Shown: in pieces, positions 26,513 through 36,400 of the stretch | How positions within the stretch are numbered: the stretch's first letter is position 1 | Layout of the letters: every line of letters begins with the position of its first letter | Origin: Portibacter marinus | GTDB lineage: Bacteria > Bacteroidota > Bacteroidia > Chitinophagales > Saprospiraceae | Length of the DNA: 64,000 bases | Direction: 5' to 3' | NCBI RefSeq assembly: GCF_021533195.1 | Contig: NZ_JAJNKB010000001.1 | Span: forward strand, 868,001 to 932,000 | Notes under the pieces: model-generated | What the model was told of the DNA's origin: nothing | The model's database searches: none | Seen by the model: the letters and a program-made list of their open reading frames with translations, nothing else | Position numbers and translations under genes: made by a program

Positions 26513-27049
26513 TTGAAATCAACTTTACATTTTAGTACAATACTATTGTATCTATCTATATTTTTGACATCAACTAGCTTTGATACTTTCAAAGCTTCAA
26601 AAGAAGTGATTTGTTCTGAATTAACGGACAAATATGTCGATAAGCTAACAGGTGTTGAGCGGCATATCGCTAAAGAAAAAATTATCATTCGAGACTATAA
26701 TGGTAAGAATACTTTTGATCTAGTATGGTTTAAAACCCATGATGAATATACTCTGGCATTCAAAGCAGCGAAAAATCTTTGCCTCGATAACAATATTGAT
26801 GTGTCATTTCATCTCCTTCAGGGAAAGGTGGTCACGTGTGCGAGTGCACATATCGCCAATTGTGAATCTTTGATGACCATCAACTTCCACGAATCATCTG
26901 TTGAGGAAAGTAAATTTGAATTAATATCCAATTCGGAGGTAGTTGGAATCTCATTTGAGAATAAGGAAAAAAATTATAAGTTGAAATTGGGCCGCAGGCA
27001 GGCCAACCAGTTTCTGAAAACCTTAAAGTGTCTCAGAGATCAAAAGTGA
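26513..27049 (+). CDS. Secreted hypothetical protein
   Basis: A 178-aa protein I do not recognise. The only start that gives the whole frame is TTG at 26513; it produces a plausible signal peptide (MKSTLHFSTILLYLSIFL). The mature part is mixed alpha/beta with four cysteines (CSEL, NLCLD, TCAS, NCES), which might pair as disulfides outside the cytoplasm, and ends in a basic helix (RRQANQFLKTLKCLRDQK). It faces away from the TerC operon and ends against a shared terminator before the first giant gene. No function can be given. Confidence 0.6.
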   Translation: MKSTLHFSTILLYLSIFLTSTSFDTFKASKEVICSELTDKYVDKLTGVERHIAKEKIIIRDYNGKNTFDLVWFKTHDEYTLAFKAAKNLCLDNNIDVSFHLLQGKVVTCASAHIANCESLMTINFHESSVEESKFELISNSEVVGISFENKEKNYKLKLGRRQANQFLKTLKCLRDQK

Positions 27050-27076
27050 AACTGCTAAAAAATCTGAGCTACTAAA

Positions 27077-27107
27077 AAAGAGCTGAATGAATCTCATCCA
27101 GCTCTTT
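27077..27107. terminator. Bidirectional terminator between convergent genes
   Basis: AAAGAGCTGAATGA (27077-27090) pairs with TCATCCAGCTCTTT (27094-27107), 14 bp with one G-T pair and a 3-nt loop. On the minus strand the stem runs into TTTTTT, so it mainly ends the giant gene 27141-33176. On the plus strand it follows the hypothetical gene by 27 nt. Confidence 0.85.
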
Positions 27108-27140
27108 AAGTCTATGATTATATGTATTCTGATGTTGCCT

Positions 27141-30100
27141 CTAACGAATCACAATCATCTTTTTAGTAGCAGTGTATTCGCCAGATTCGATCTGGTAGTA
27201 CATCACTCCTGTTGATCCCAGGTTCTTCACCTGTATCGTGTTCAATCCTTTAGCATAGGTGCCGCTCTGAGAATACAATGTCTTTCCTGTCACATCGTAG
27301 ACTCTCAAACTTGCATTGCCCGCTTCCGGTAAATTGAAACTGATATTCGTCAATTGCTTAAATGGATTCGGCTCATTTTGATACAACACAAAGCCTGCTT
27401 CCTTCTGATCTGTATTCGTTCTCAATTGAATATCAGTAATCTCCAATCCGTTGCCTATGTAGGATTCTGCTTTAGTCACTCTGGAATTGATCTGGATCGA
27501 TGAAGCAGTTGTTCCCACTTCCTTAGCCTTGAAGATCATCGTAAACAGCACTTCCTCTGCCATCGTACTCACTCCCTTTACATTATCATATGAAGTACTG
27601 ATCAACCCTTCTGACAATCTGTTCCAACCAAAATTAGCCTCGCTCAATTCTAAACTTCCTGATTCAAATCCCACAAAATCAAGGTCCTTTCCAAAGGCCA
27701 GGGTGAACTGGTATCCATATACCTCCTTAAAGTCAGCAGAGGTGAAAGCTACCTTAACTTCCTCACCAGGTGCATAACGCTGCTCTCCTATTTCTAAATT
27801 GATCGCTCTGGCATTTCTTACCTGCGCCGTACTCTTTTCACTTACACTTACCGTTCCGTTCACATCTCCCACTTTGATCGCTACAAAATCTGCACTCATC
27901 ATATCTGAACTTAGATTCTGGATGTTCGCCACTTCTTCAAATGGCCATGGCTGAGTCTTGTCTTCCGGATCATCCTGCTTACTCATAAACCTCCATGAAT
28001 CATTGCTCGGTAGTTTATCTTCTGGATAGACTCCCAAAATCAACTTTCTCAATTGCAGTAAATCACTGGCCTTGATCTGCCTGTCATTGTTCACATCCGC
28101 AGCTATTAACTGGTACATGCTGCTCAACTCCTCTAGTCCCAATATGTGCTTTTGAACCAATACCAGGTCAAGGGTTGTCACGCCATTTCTATAGTCTCCT
28201 GTCTTACCTGGCGTAATCTCATAGTCCAGGCCAAGTTTGTTATTGTAAAATGCATAGTTACCTTCTGCATCCGTAGAAGTATACTTCGGAAATTCAGGAT
28301 TTGACGCCATCGCTTCTACCTCTACCTCACTGACCATCTGATCATCTCTGGTCGCTATGTTTCCACCCAGGGTCGCCGATCCATCCTCATCATCTTCACA
28401 TGCCCCCAAATTGTCCTGTAACCTCAAACTAGCTGTACAGTAATCAAAGTTCCCGGCTTCATCCGTTGCATATAGTCTGACATCTATGATATTAGATACG
28501 CCATTCGGAATGTATTCACATCCAAATGTCCAGCCATACTCATCTTTTCCGGTCTCTATGTTTCTTACCAAGTTCAATGATGCTGCATATGCTTCTGCAT
28601 CACTTAAACCTTCCACATCACTCTCCGGTACGATGGTCACGAATACTTCACCACAATTGTCAAATGACCCTGCATCAAAATCCGCTGCCCATAACGTCAC
28701 TCCGCCCATTTCCATCAATGCTGTTGCTAGTCCATCGTAGCAGTATGGTGTAGGTTCTTTAGAATCCACTACCTCAAAGCCTAATGGACAATCCATGCTG
28801 CTTAAGTTTCCACAGCCATCACTAACGATCCATGTGACGATGTGCTGACCTTCTGGAAAACTCTCCATTCCAATGTCTACTGGTTCGATCGTATTGCCTT
28901 CTCCTTCGAACTCAACTGTGCCATCCGCTCCTACATCCAATCTCCAGTTCCATCCGAAAAACTCCGGTTCTGTACAATTATCCGTCGCACTGGCTGACAA
29001 TTGGCCTGCCAGACTTCCATCACACTCCGCATTAAAACCATCTCCACATTCAATCACAGGTCCTTCTGTATCAAACAAGTCATACTCTACATACAACTCA
29101 AAGTATCCGTTTTCTGGTCTGTATGGATCCACCTCGCCGTCTATGAAGAAATTCTCATCAAACAAACACTGATCAATCACCTCCCAGTGAGCCAAGATCT
29201 TCTTACATGCACTTCCTCCAAAATCAAAGGTATCCAGTGTCAAGTTGATCCCCACTTCTGAACATAAATTATCAATGTCAATGATCGGTGCTGTTATATT
29301 AACGCCTTCACAGTCCATTACATCTATGGCTGGCAAGTCCTCTCCATCATCGGCTGGATCTCCAATGTTAAATGGATTGGTCTCACACCATACATTGTCA
29401 TATCCTGCAGCATCAAACGTTTGTCTTTCCACACTATTTGGTGGGAAATTAATGTCACTACATACCAAGAAGTTCTCTGATGAATCCGCTACCACTACTG
29501 TGATAACCTGAAAACAAGTAGCAGATATACCATTGTTTTCGTTCGTTACTTTTATTGTTCTGACTATCTCTCCCAATCCACAATCTTCCGTGCTGGTCAA
29601 CTCCTGCTCAATATCTACATCACATATCGCTGCTCCTGCTGCTTCCCCAAATATATCATCATAATCTCTCTCTCGGATCCTATCTATATCACCCAATGCT
29701 GCAAAATCTATACAGTCGATCGTAATATCAGAAGGAGCTGAACATGCTGGTGGCAACTTGTCTTGTACCTCTACTTCAATCATCGCATAATTACAATTGT
29801 CATCAGGGTCATTTTCAAAGTCAACATCCTCGGCTTCCGTAGGGCCTATTCTTCCTAATATTCCGCCTGCTAAGCCATCCATATCCGCATCATCACATAC
29901 TCTGAATTCTACCATCACCGGTTCGCCTATGTCCTTACAACAAAAATGTATGAACTCAAAAAATTCTCCTTCTTTATCCTCTCCTCTAAATCCGCTACAA
30001 ACTCCATCCATTCTTCGGACTCCATAACTCAGCGGTCCACAATTGTCAAAACTTCCATCATCGAATGTCTCCGCATAAATCTTCGCCAAGCCATCTTCTT

Positions 30101-33100
30101 CAAATCTGGATAAAGCTACCGTCGTATGTAAATCTGCAACCACAACCGGTGGTATCAAATCCTGAACCACTACTGCAAATGTATCACTCGTTGTATTGCC
30201 ACAGCAATCGTAGTAATCTACCATCACCTGAACCGTATCTCCTCCTACCATAGTCTTCGCATTGTCTTCCAAATACAACACACCATCTACAATACTTCCA
30301 GCAGTGGAGCTGTATGCTACTCTGATGTCTTCTGAACAGTTGTCACTCGATTCACCCATTGGTAATTCTAAAGAAGCACTACAATCCCATAAAGTCGTCG
30401 TTATCGTTACATCCGGTAACTCTTCGATCACCGGTGGTTCTGTATCCATCACCTTAATGATCTGATTGTGTTCTATAATCGCTCCGGTACACCAATCTAA
30501 TATCTTCCACTGTCTCACCACTTTAAAACTAGGCGAGTTCTGCGCACACTCCATACCAGGCTCCTCACAAATGGGTACCACAATATCCGTATAACCCGCT
30601 TGGATTGTTCCGCAGTTAATGCCGCCAATGCGCCCGGTGCCCGGCGCAACAAGGTTACCAGCTATATCAAAAGAATCCTTTGGTGAGGGATTTCCATTAG
30701 ACAATACAGCCCAATCCGTTCCTGCACCGTCACAATTAAGCGGAAATACACGATCTACGGTTCCGTAAGGATATCTTCTGTCCGTACATAAATCAACATT
30801 GGTGGCTAAACAATCATAGTCATCTGGCAAAGTAATATTATCAAGATCCTCAGGATTCAGGAAGATGACTTGCTCACAAGACGACTGCAATCCATTTTCA
30901 TCTCTTGCTGTAAAGGTTCTAATAATGGTATCTCCATCGCATTCTCCTTCTATCCTGTAATCTCTAAAAGTCAAGTTGTATTCTGAGCACTCTTGAACTC
31001 CAACTCCCCATGCTGCCGCGTTGGCTTCACCATCATAATCGTTATGATCAACCAGACCAGCAGTCATATCTTCGGTAATACCAAACAGTCTGACGTTTTC
31101 GGGGGTAGGTTCAATGGCACAATCAAGCGTGGCGTCGTCAGGGCAAGTTAAAATGGGAGCGACTTTTTCTTCAACATTGACTGTACTCCAGCATGAATTT
31201 CCATCATAACCACTTACTACAGAAACTTTATAGGTCCCTGCATTAGATATTAAATTGCCTTCTAAATTTTCTATTTCAATATCATAATCATAGCACCCAT
31301 CGGGATCAACATTCTGCAATAACATCAAATAAGTGACTTCTGCAAAACAGGTCTCTGAATCAATTGAAATATTGACATCTCCTTTACAAACTAAAGTAAT
31401 TCCTGGATTAGCATCAAAGTCTATGATTACATTAAAATCTGAAGACACATCAGTATTGGGAGGTGGTGCACTATTGCTGAAACTACCTACAAGCATAGGG
31501 TTTGCTGCATTTGCATTGGTCATCTCATCCATGAGTCCGTTTGGTCCTGAAAATTCCCAATTGGCTGCATCAAAAGAACCACTATTACTTTCTTGATCGT
31601 CCATTCTATAAGCCCATCCATTTGTATACTCCCATGGTTCCCCACTCCCATCCATATCTGGATCTCCGAAAACATCTCTTACGATACCATTACATTTTAA
31701 AACTACGGCGTCGTTTCCATTTCCATTAATTTCACCATCTACCAGATCAGGAGCAAACCCAAAAAAGTCTTGAAACTCTGTCAAACGAGAAGAAATATAA
31801 TAGTAATCACCAGCAGATAGTGATCTTTTAGGTAAGTCTATACCTTGATCAATTCCAGCTCCATTGTTTACAACTTCAATATTATATGCTGACAAATCTG
31901 CAATGTCTGTAAGTGCATACAATTCTACCGCTTTAGGAAGCCCTCCAGTCAGATCACCATCTACAACTCCGGTGATGATTAAATTACCACATCCGGTTAC
32001 CGTGTTGGTAATGGTGTATTCGCCTTCGTCACTTTCAGCAGCTTCAATCACACCTGTTAGGGGGTCTAATTCCAGATAAGGTCCTCCAGAAACTACACTA
32101 TATGAGAATATACCTGACTTTGCATCCGGAGTAAAAATCGGAATCCCTACTCCATCTCTAGGACAAATCATAGCAGGATCGTAGCTAAAATCAGCATTAA
32201 TGTCTGCGAGAATGGTCACTTCCAGGGTATAGTCGGTTGCGGTACATCCACTTTCAATTGCAGATGAAGTCCAGGTAAGCGTTACAACGGTATCGTTTAG
32301 AATCGGGCCAGGTGTGTAACTAGCCATCGGATCATTAGGACTACTAAATGTGCCAAAATCAGACGACCAGGTACCTTCTTCTTCAGCACTTGCATTCATG
32401 ATAGCACTTTCACCTTCGTTGATGGTTTGATTAGGACCCGCATCTCCCATGCATGGTGGTGGAACCAGTTGCGTAGCTGTAACAACTATGTCATCAATTC
32501 CAAACTCATCTCTAGAACCTGAGCCAGAAACATCATCTCCTGACCATCTGATAAAAAATGTAGCACCTACAGGAACAATCGATGGTAGCATTGTAGTACC
32601 TGATTGTGCACTTGCGATAAAACCATCGGTATCAGGACCTTCCGGAGAAGTGAACGTTGTCAAAGGAATATAGGTGGAACCGTCTACGGAAACCTCTGCG
32701 TTCAGCGAATTAGCTCGTGTCTGATCATTGTTAATCCAATTTTCATAGGAAAGGTTAATTTCAGCAATACCCTGACCCGTGTTGTTGGTCACAGACAAAA
32801 TGATGGTTCCGGGTGTAAAATCTGAACCTGCAGGTTGGACTCCCAGAAAAGTGTCTACTCCGACTACAAAGGCATAAATCCCCCCCGTAGTAACACCTCC
32901 ATCAGTATCAGTACCTCTAACTAGATCTGACGATGTTCCAAACCCGGTAAAATTCCATGCATTTGAACTTAATCCACCTTCTGCTGGCATTGGAGCAGGG
33001 TCAACAGTAGCAGTGAAGTTTCCATTATTGACTGTGGTTACTGAATTCTCAAAGTCAATGGTAGCAGATGTACCTGACATAGGAATACTCAGTTGACCAA

Positions 33101-33176
33101 GCATTAGAAAGGGGAGTGTAATAGTAGCTACAAGGACGGAATACATCCTTAGCCTAGAGTGTAAGTTTAAGCTCAT
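27141..33176 (-). CDS. Giant T9SS-exported multidomain protein A (LTD, HYR-like, dockerin-like, cohesin-like)
   Basis: A 2011-aa secreted protein. Signal peptide about 1-28; a beta-rich N-terminal module (about 30-240); a lamin-tail-like domain (about 390-565: AVELYALTDIADLSAYNIEV); several HYR/Ig-like modules marked by D-x-x-P-P-V and DNC motifs (about 620-1640); a dockerin-like calcium-loop pair (about 1655-1722: VTTLDLVLVQKHILG and AADVNNDRQIKASDLLQLRK); a cohesin-like beta-sandwich (about 1790-1915); and a T9SS type A sorting domain (about 1929-2011, NEPNPFKQLTNISFNLP). It would be exported by the Por secretion system and attached to the cell surface or released; adhesion or matrix building is likely. 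From about residue 855 on it is almost identical to the next protein, with about nine differences. The unlike N-terminal part may set binding specificity. Confidence 0.88.
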   Translation of the reverse strand: MSLNLHSRLRMYSVLVATITLPFLMLGQLSIPMSGTSATIDFENSVTTVNNGNFTATVDPAPMPAEGGLSSNAWNFTGFGTSSDLVRGTDTDGGVTTGGIYAFVVGVDTFLGVQPAGSDFTPGTIILSVTNNTGQGIAEINLSYENWINNDQTRANSLNAEVSVDGSTYIPLTTFTSPEGPDTDGFIASAQSGTTMLPSIVPVGATFFIRWSGDDVSGSGSRDEFGIDDIVVTATQLVPPPCMGDAGPNQTINEGESAIMNASAEEEGTWSSDFGTFSSPNDPMASYTPGPILNDTVVTLTWTSSAIESGCTATDYTLEVTILADINADFSYDPAMICPRDGVGIPIFTPDAKSGIFSYSVVSGGPYLELDPLTGVIEAAESDEGEYTITNTVTGCGNLIITGVVDGDLTGGLPKAVELYALTDIADLSAYNIEVVNNGAGIDQGIDLPKRSLSAGDYYYISSRLTEFQDFFGFAPDLVDGEINGNGNDAVVLKCNGIVRDVFGDPDMDGSGEPWEYTNGWAYRMDDQESNSGSFDAANWEFSGPNGLMDEMTNANAANPMLVGSFSNSAPPPNTDVSSDFNVIIDFDANPGITLVCKGDVNISIDSETCFAEVTYLMLLQNVDPDGCYDYDIEIENLEGNLISNAGTYKVSVVSGYDGNSCWSTVNVEEKVAPILTCPDDATLDCAIEPTPENVRLFGITEDMTAGLVDHNDYDGEANAAAWGVGVQECSEYNLTFRDYRIEGECDGDTIIRTFTARDENGLQSSCEQVIFLNPEDLDNITLPDDYDCLATNVDLCTDRRYPYGTVDRVFPLNCDGAGTDWAVLSNGNPSPKDSFDIAGNLVAPGTGRIGGINCGTIQAGYTDIVVPICEEPGMECAQNSPSFKVVRQWKILDWCTGAIIEHNQIIKVMDTEPPVIEELPDVTITTTLWDCSASLELPMGESSDNCSEDIRVAYSSTAGSIVDGVLYLEDNAKTMVGGDTVQVMVDYYDCCGNTTSDTFAVVVQDLIPPVVVADLHTTVALSRFEEDGLAKIYAETFDDGSFDNCGPLSYGVRRMDGVCSGFRGEDKEGEFFEFIHFCCKDIGEPVMVEFRVCDDADMDGLAGGILGRIGPTEAEDVDFENDPDDNCNYAMIEVEVQDKLPPACSAPSDITIDCIDFAALGDIDRIRERDYDDIFGEAAGAAICDVDIEQELTSTEDCGLGEIVRTIKVTNENNGISATCFQVITVVVADSSENFLVCSDINFPPNSVERQTFDAAGYDNVWCETNPFNIGDPADDGEDLPAIDVMDCEGVNITAPIIDIDNLCSEVGINLTLDTFDFGGSACKKILAHWEVIDQCLFDENFFIDGEVDPYRPENGYFELYVEYDLFDTEGPVIECGDGFNAECDGSLAGQLSASATDNCTEPEFFGWNWRLDVGADGTVEFEGEGNTIEPVDIGMESFPEGQHIVTWIVSDGCGNLSSMDCPLGFEVVDSKEPTPYCYDGLATALMEMGGVTLWAADFDAGSFDNCGEVFVTIVPESDVEGLSDAEAYAASLNLVRNIETGKDEYGWTFGCEYIPNGVSNIIDVRLYATDEAGNFDYCTASLRLQDNLGACEDDEDGSATLGGNIATRDDQMVSEVEVEAMASNPEFPKYTSTDAEGNYAFYNNKLGLDYEITPGKTGDYRNGVTTLDLVLVQKHILGLEELSSMYQLIAADVNNDRQIKASDLLQLRKLILGVYPEDKLPSNDSWRFMSKQDDPEDKTQPWPFEEVANIQNLSSDMMSADFVAIKVGDVNGTVSVSEKSTAQVRNARAINLEIGEQRYAPGEEVKVAFTSADFKEVYGYQFTLAFGKDLDFVGFESGSLELSEANFGWNRLSEGLISTSYDNVKGVSTMAEEVLFTMIFKAKEVGTTASSIQINSRVTKAESYIGNGLEITDIQLRTNTDQKEAGFVLYQNEPNPFKQLTNISFNLPEAGNASLRVYDVTGKTLYSQSGTYAKGLNTIQVKNLGSTGVMYYQIESGEYTATKKMIVIR
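27147..30644 (-). repeat. 3.5-kb direct repeat, copy A
   Basis: This block matches 33420-36917 base for base at a constant offset of 6,273, with scattered single-base changes and no visible indels. It starts about two codons before the stop codon and ends abruptly near the GGINCGTIQ codons; beyond that the two genes are only distantly similar and out of register. Confidence 0.93.
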
Positions 33177-33361
33177 AAGATCAAGAGTTGGTTTTATAAT
33201 ATACGCTTACGAAGGTACAGGTAAATCCGCTAAAATAAAACTCAAATTATGGCTAGAAGTCAAGGCTGAATACTCACAACTTCTAAATTAAAAGCAATAA
33301 CTTTAGTAATGAGAACAATATATGTAATGACTATTTATATATGAGTAAAAAATAAATATAA

Positions 33362-33395
33362 AAAAGCCCTGTTCAAATTAATGAACAGGGCTTTT
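33362..33395. terminator. Terminator between the two giant genes
   Basis: AAAAGCCCTGTTCA (33362-33375) pairs perfectly with TGAACAGGGCTTTT (33382-33395) over a 6-nt loop. On the minus strand it ends in TTTTTT, closing the gene 33414-38183. It means the two giant genes have separate transcripts. Confidence 0.9.
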
Positions 33396-33413
33396 GAATT
33401 TTTATATATCTAA

Positions 33414-36400
33414 TCACTCAATCACAATCATCTTTTTAGTAGCTGTGTATTCGCCAGATTCGATCTGGTAGTACATCACTCCTGTTGATCCCAGGTTCTT
33501 CACCTGTATCGTGTTCAATCCTTTAGCATAGGTGCCGCTCTGAGAATACAATGTCTTTCCTGTCACATCATAGACTCTCAAACTTGCATTGCCCGCTTCC
33601 GGTAAATTGAAACTGATATTCGTCAATTGCTTAAATGGATTCGGCTCATTCTGATACAACACAAAGCCTGCTTCCTTCTGATCTGTATTCGTTCTCAATT
33701 GAATATCAGTAATCTCTAATCCGTTGCCTATGTAGGATTCTGCTTTAGTCACTCTGGAATTGATCTGGATCGATGAAGCAGTTGTTCCCACTTCCTTGGC
33801 CTTGAAGATCATCGTAAACAGCACTTCCTCTGCCATCGTACTCACTCCCTTTACATTATCATATGAAGTACTGATCAACCCTTCTGACAATCTGTTCCAA
33901 CCAAAATTAGCCTCGCTCAATTCTAAACTTCCTGATTCAAATCCCACAAAATCAAGGTCCTTTCCAAAGGCCAGAGTGAACTGGTATCCATATACCTCCT
34001 TAAAGTCAGCAGAGGTGAAAGCTACCTTAACTTCCTCACCAGGTGCATAACGCTGCTCTACTATTTCTAAATTGATCGCTCTGGCATTTCTTACCTGCGC
34101 CGTACCCTTTTCACTTACACTTACCGTTCCGTTCACATCTCCCACTTTGATCGCTACAAAATCTGCACTCATCATATCTGAACTTAGATTCTGGATGTTC
34201 GCCACTTCTTCAAATGGCCATGGCTGAGTCTTGTCTTCCGGATCATCCTGCTTACTCATAAACCTCCATGAATCATTGCTCGGTAGTTTATCTTCTGGAT
34301 AGACTCCCAAGATCAACTTTCTCAATTGCAGTAAATCACTGGCCTTGATCTGCCTGTCATTGTTCACATCCGCAGCTATTAACTGGTACATGCTGCTCAA
34401 CTCCTCTAGTCCCAATATGTGCTTTTGAACCAATACCAGGTCAAGGGTTGTCACGCCATTTCTATAGTCTCCTGTCTTACCTGGCGTAATCTCATAGTCC
34501 AGGCCAAGCTTGTTATTATAAAATGCGTAGTTACCTTCTGCATCCGTAGAAGTATACTTCGGAAATTCAGGATTCGACGCCATCGCTTCTACTTCTACCT
34601 CGCTGACCATCTGATCATCTCTGGTCGCTATGTTTCCACCCAAGGTCGCCGATCCATCCTCATCATCTTCACATGCCCCTAAATTATCCTGTAACCTCAA
34701 ACTAGCTGTACAGTAATCAAAGTTCCCGGCTTCATCCGTTGCATATAGTCTGACATCTATGATATTAGATACGCCATTCGGAATGTATTCACATCCAAAT
34801 GTCCAGCCATACTCATCTTTTCCGGTCTCTATGTTTCTTACCAAGTTCAATGATGCTGCATATGCTTCTGCATCACTTAAACCTTCCACATCACTCTCCG
34901 GTACGATGGTTACGAATACTTCACCACAATTGTCAAATGACCCTGCATCAAAATCCGCTGCCCATAAAGTCACTCCGCCCATTTCCATCAATGCTGTTGC
35001 TAGTCCATCATAGCAGTATGGTGTAGGTTCTTTAGAATCCACTACCTCAAAGCCTAATGGACAATCCATGCTGCTTAAGTTTCCACAGCCATCACTAACG
35101 ATCCATGTGACGATGTGCTGACCTTCTGGGAAACTTTCCATTCCAATGTCTTCTGGTTCGATCGTATTGCCTTCTCCTTCGAACTCAACTGTGCCATCCG
35201 CTCCTACATCCAATCTCCAGTTCCATCCGAAAAACTCCGGTTCTGTACAATTATCCGTCGCACTGGCTGACAGTTGGCCTGCCAGACTTCCATCACACTC
35301 CGCATTAAAACCATCTCCACATTCAATCACCGGTCCTTCTGTATCAAACAAGTCATATTCTACATACAACTCAAAGTATCCGTTTTCAGGTCTGTATGGA
35401 TCCACCTCGCCGTCTATGAAGAAATTCTCATCAAATAAACACTGATCAATCACCTCCCAGTGGGCCAAGATCTTCTTACATGCACTTCCTCCAAAATCAA
35501 AGGTATCCAGTGTCAAGTTGATCCCTACCTCTGAACATAAATTATCAATGTCAATGATCGGTGCTGTTATATTAACGCCTTCACAGTCCATTACATCTAT
35601 GGCTGGTAAGTCCTCTCCATCATCGGCTGGATCTCCAATGTTAAATGGATTGGTCTCACACCATACATTGTCATATCCTGCAGCATCAAATGTTTGTCTT
35701 TCCACACTATTTGGTGGGAAATTGATGTCACTACATACCAAGAAGTTCTCTGATGAATCCGCTACCACTACTGTGATAACCTGAAAACAAGTAGCAGATA
35801 TACCATTGTTTTCGTTCGTTACTTTTATTGTTCTGACTATCTCTCCCAATCCACAATCTTCCGTGCTGGTCAACTCCTGCTCAATATCTACATCACATAT
35901 CGCTGCTCCTGCTGCTTCCCCAAATATATCATCATAATCTCCCTCCCGGATCCTATCTATATCTCCCAATGCTGCAAAATCTATACAGTCGATCGTAATG
36001 TCAGAAGGTGCTGAACATGCTGGTGGCAACTTGTCTTGTACCTCCACTTCAATCATCGCATAATTACAATTATCATCAGGGTCATTTTCAAAGTCAACAT
36101 CTTCGGCTTCCGTAGGTCCTATTCTTCCTAATATTCCGCCGGCTAAGCCATCCATATCCGCATCATCACATACTCTGAATTCTACCATCACCGGTTCGCC
36201 TATGTCCTTACAACAAAAATGTATGAACTCAAAAAACTCTCCATCTTTATCCTCTCCTCTAAATCCGCTACAAACTCCATCCATTCTTCTGACTCCATAG
36301 CTCAAGGGACCACAATTGTCAAAACTTCCATCATCAAATGTCTCCGCATAAATCTTCGCCAAACCATCTTCTTCAAATCTGGATAAGGCTACCGTCGTAT

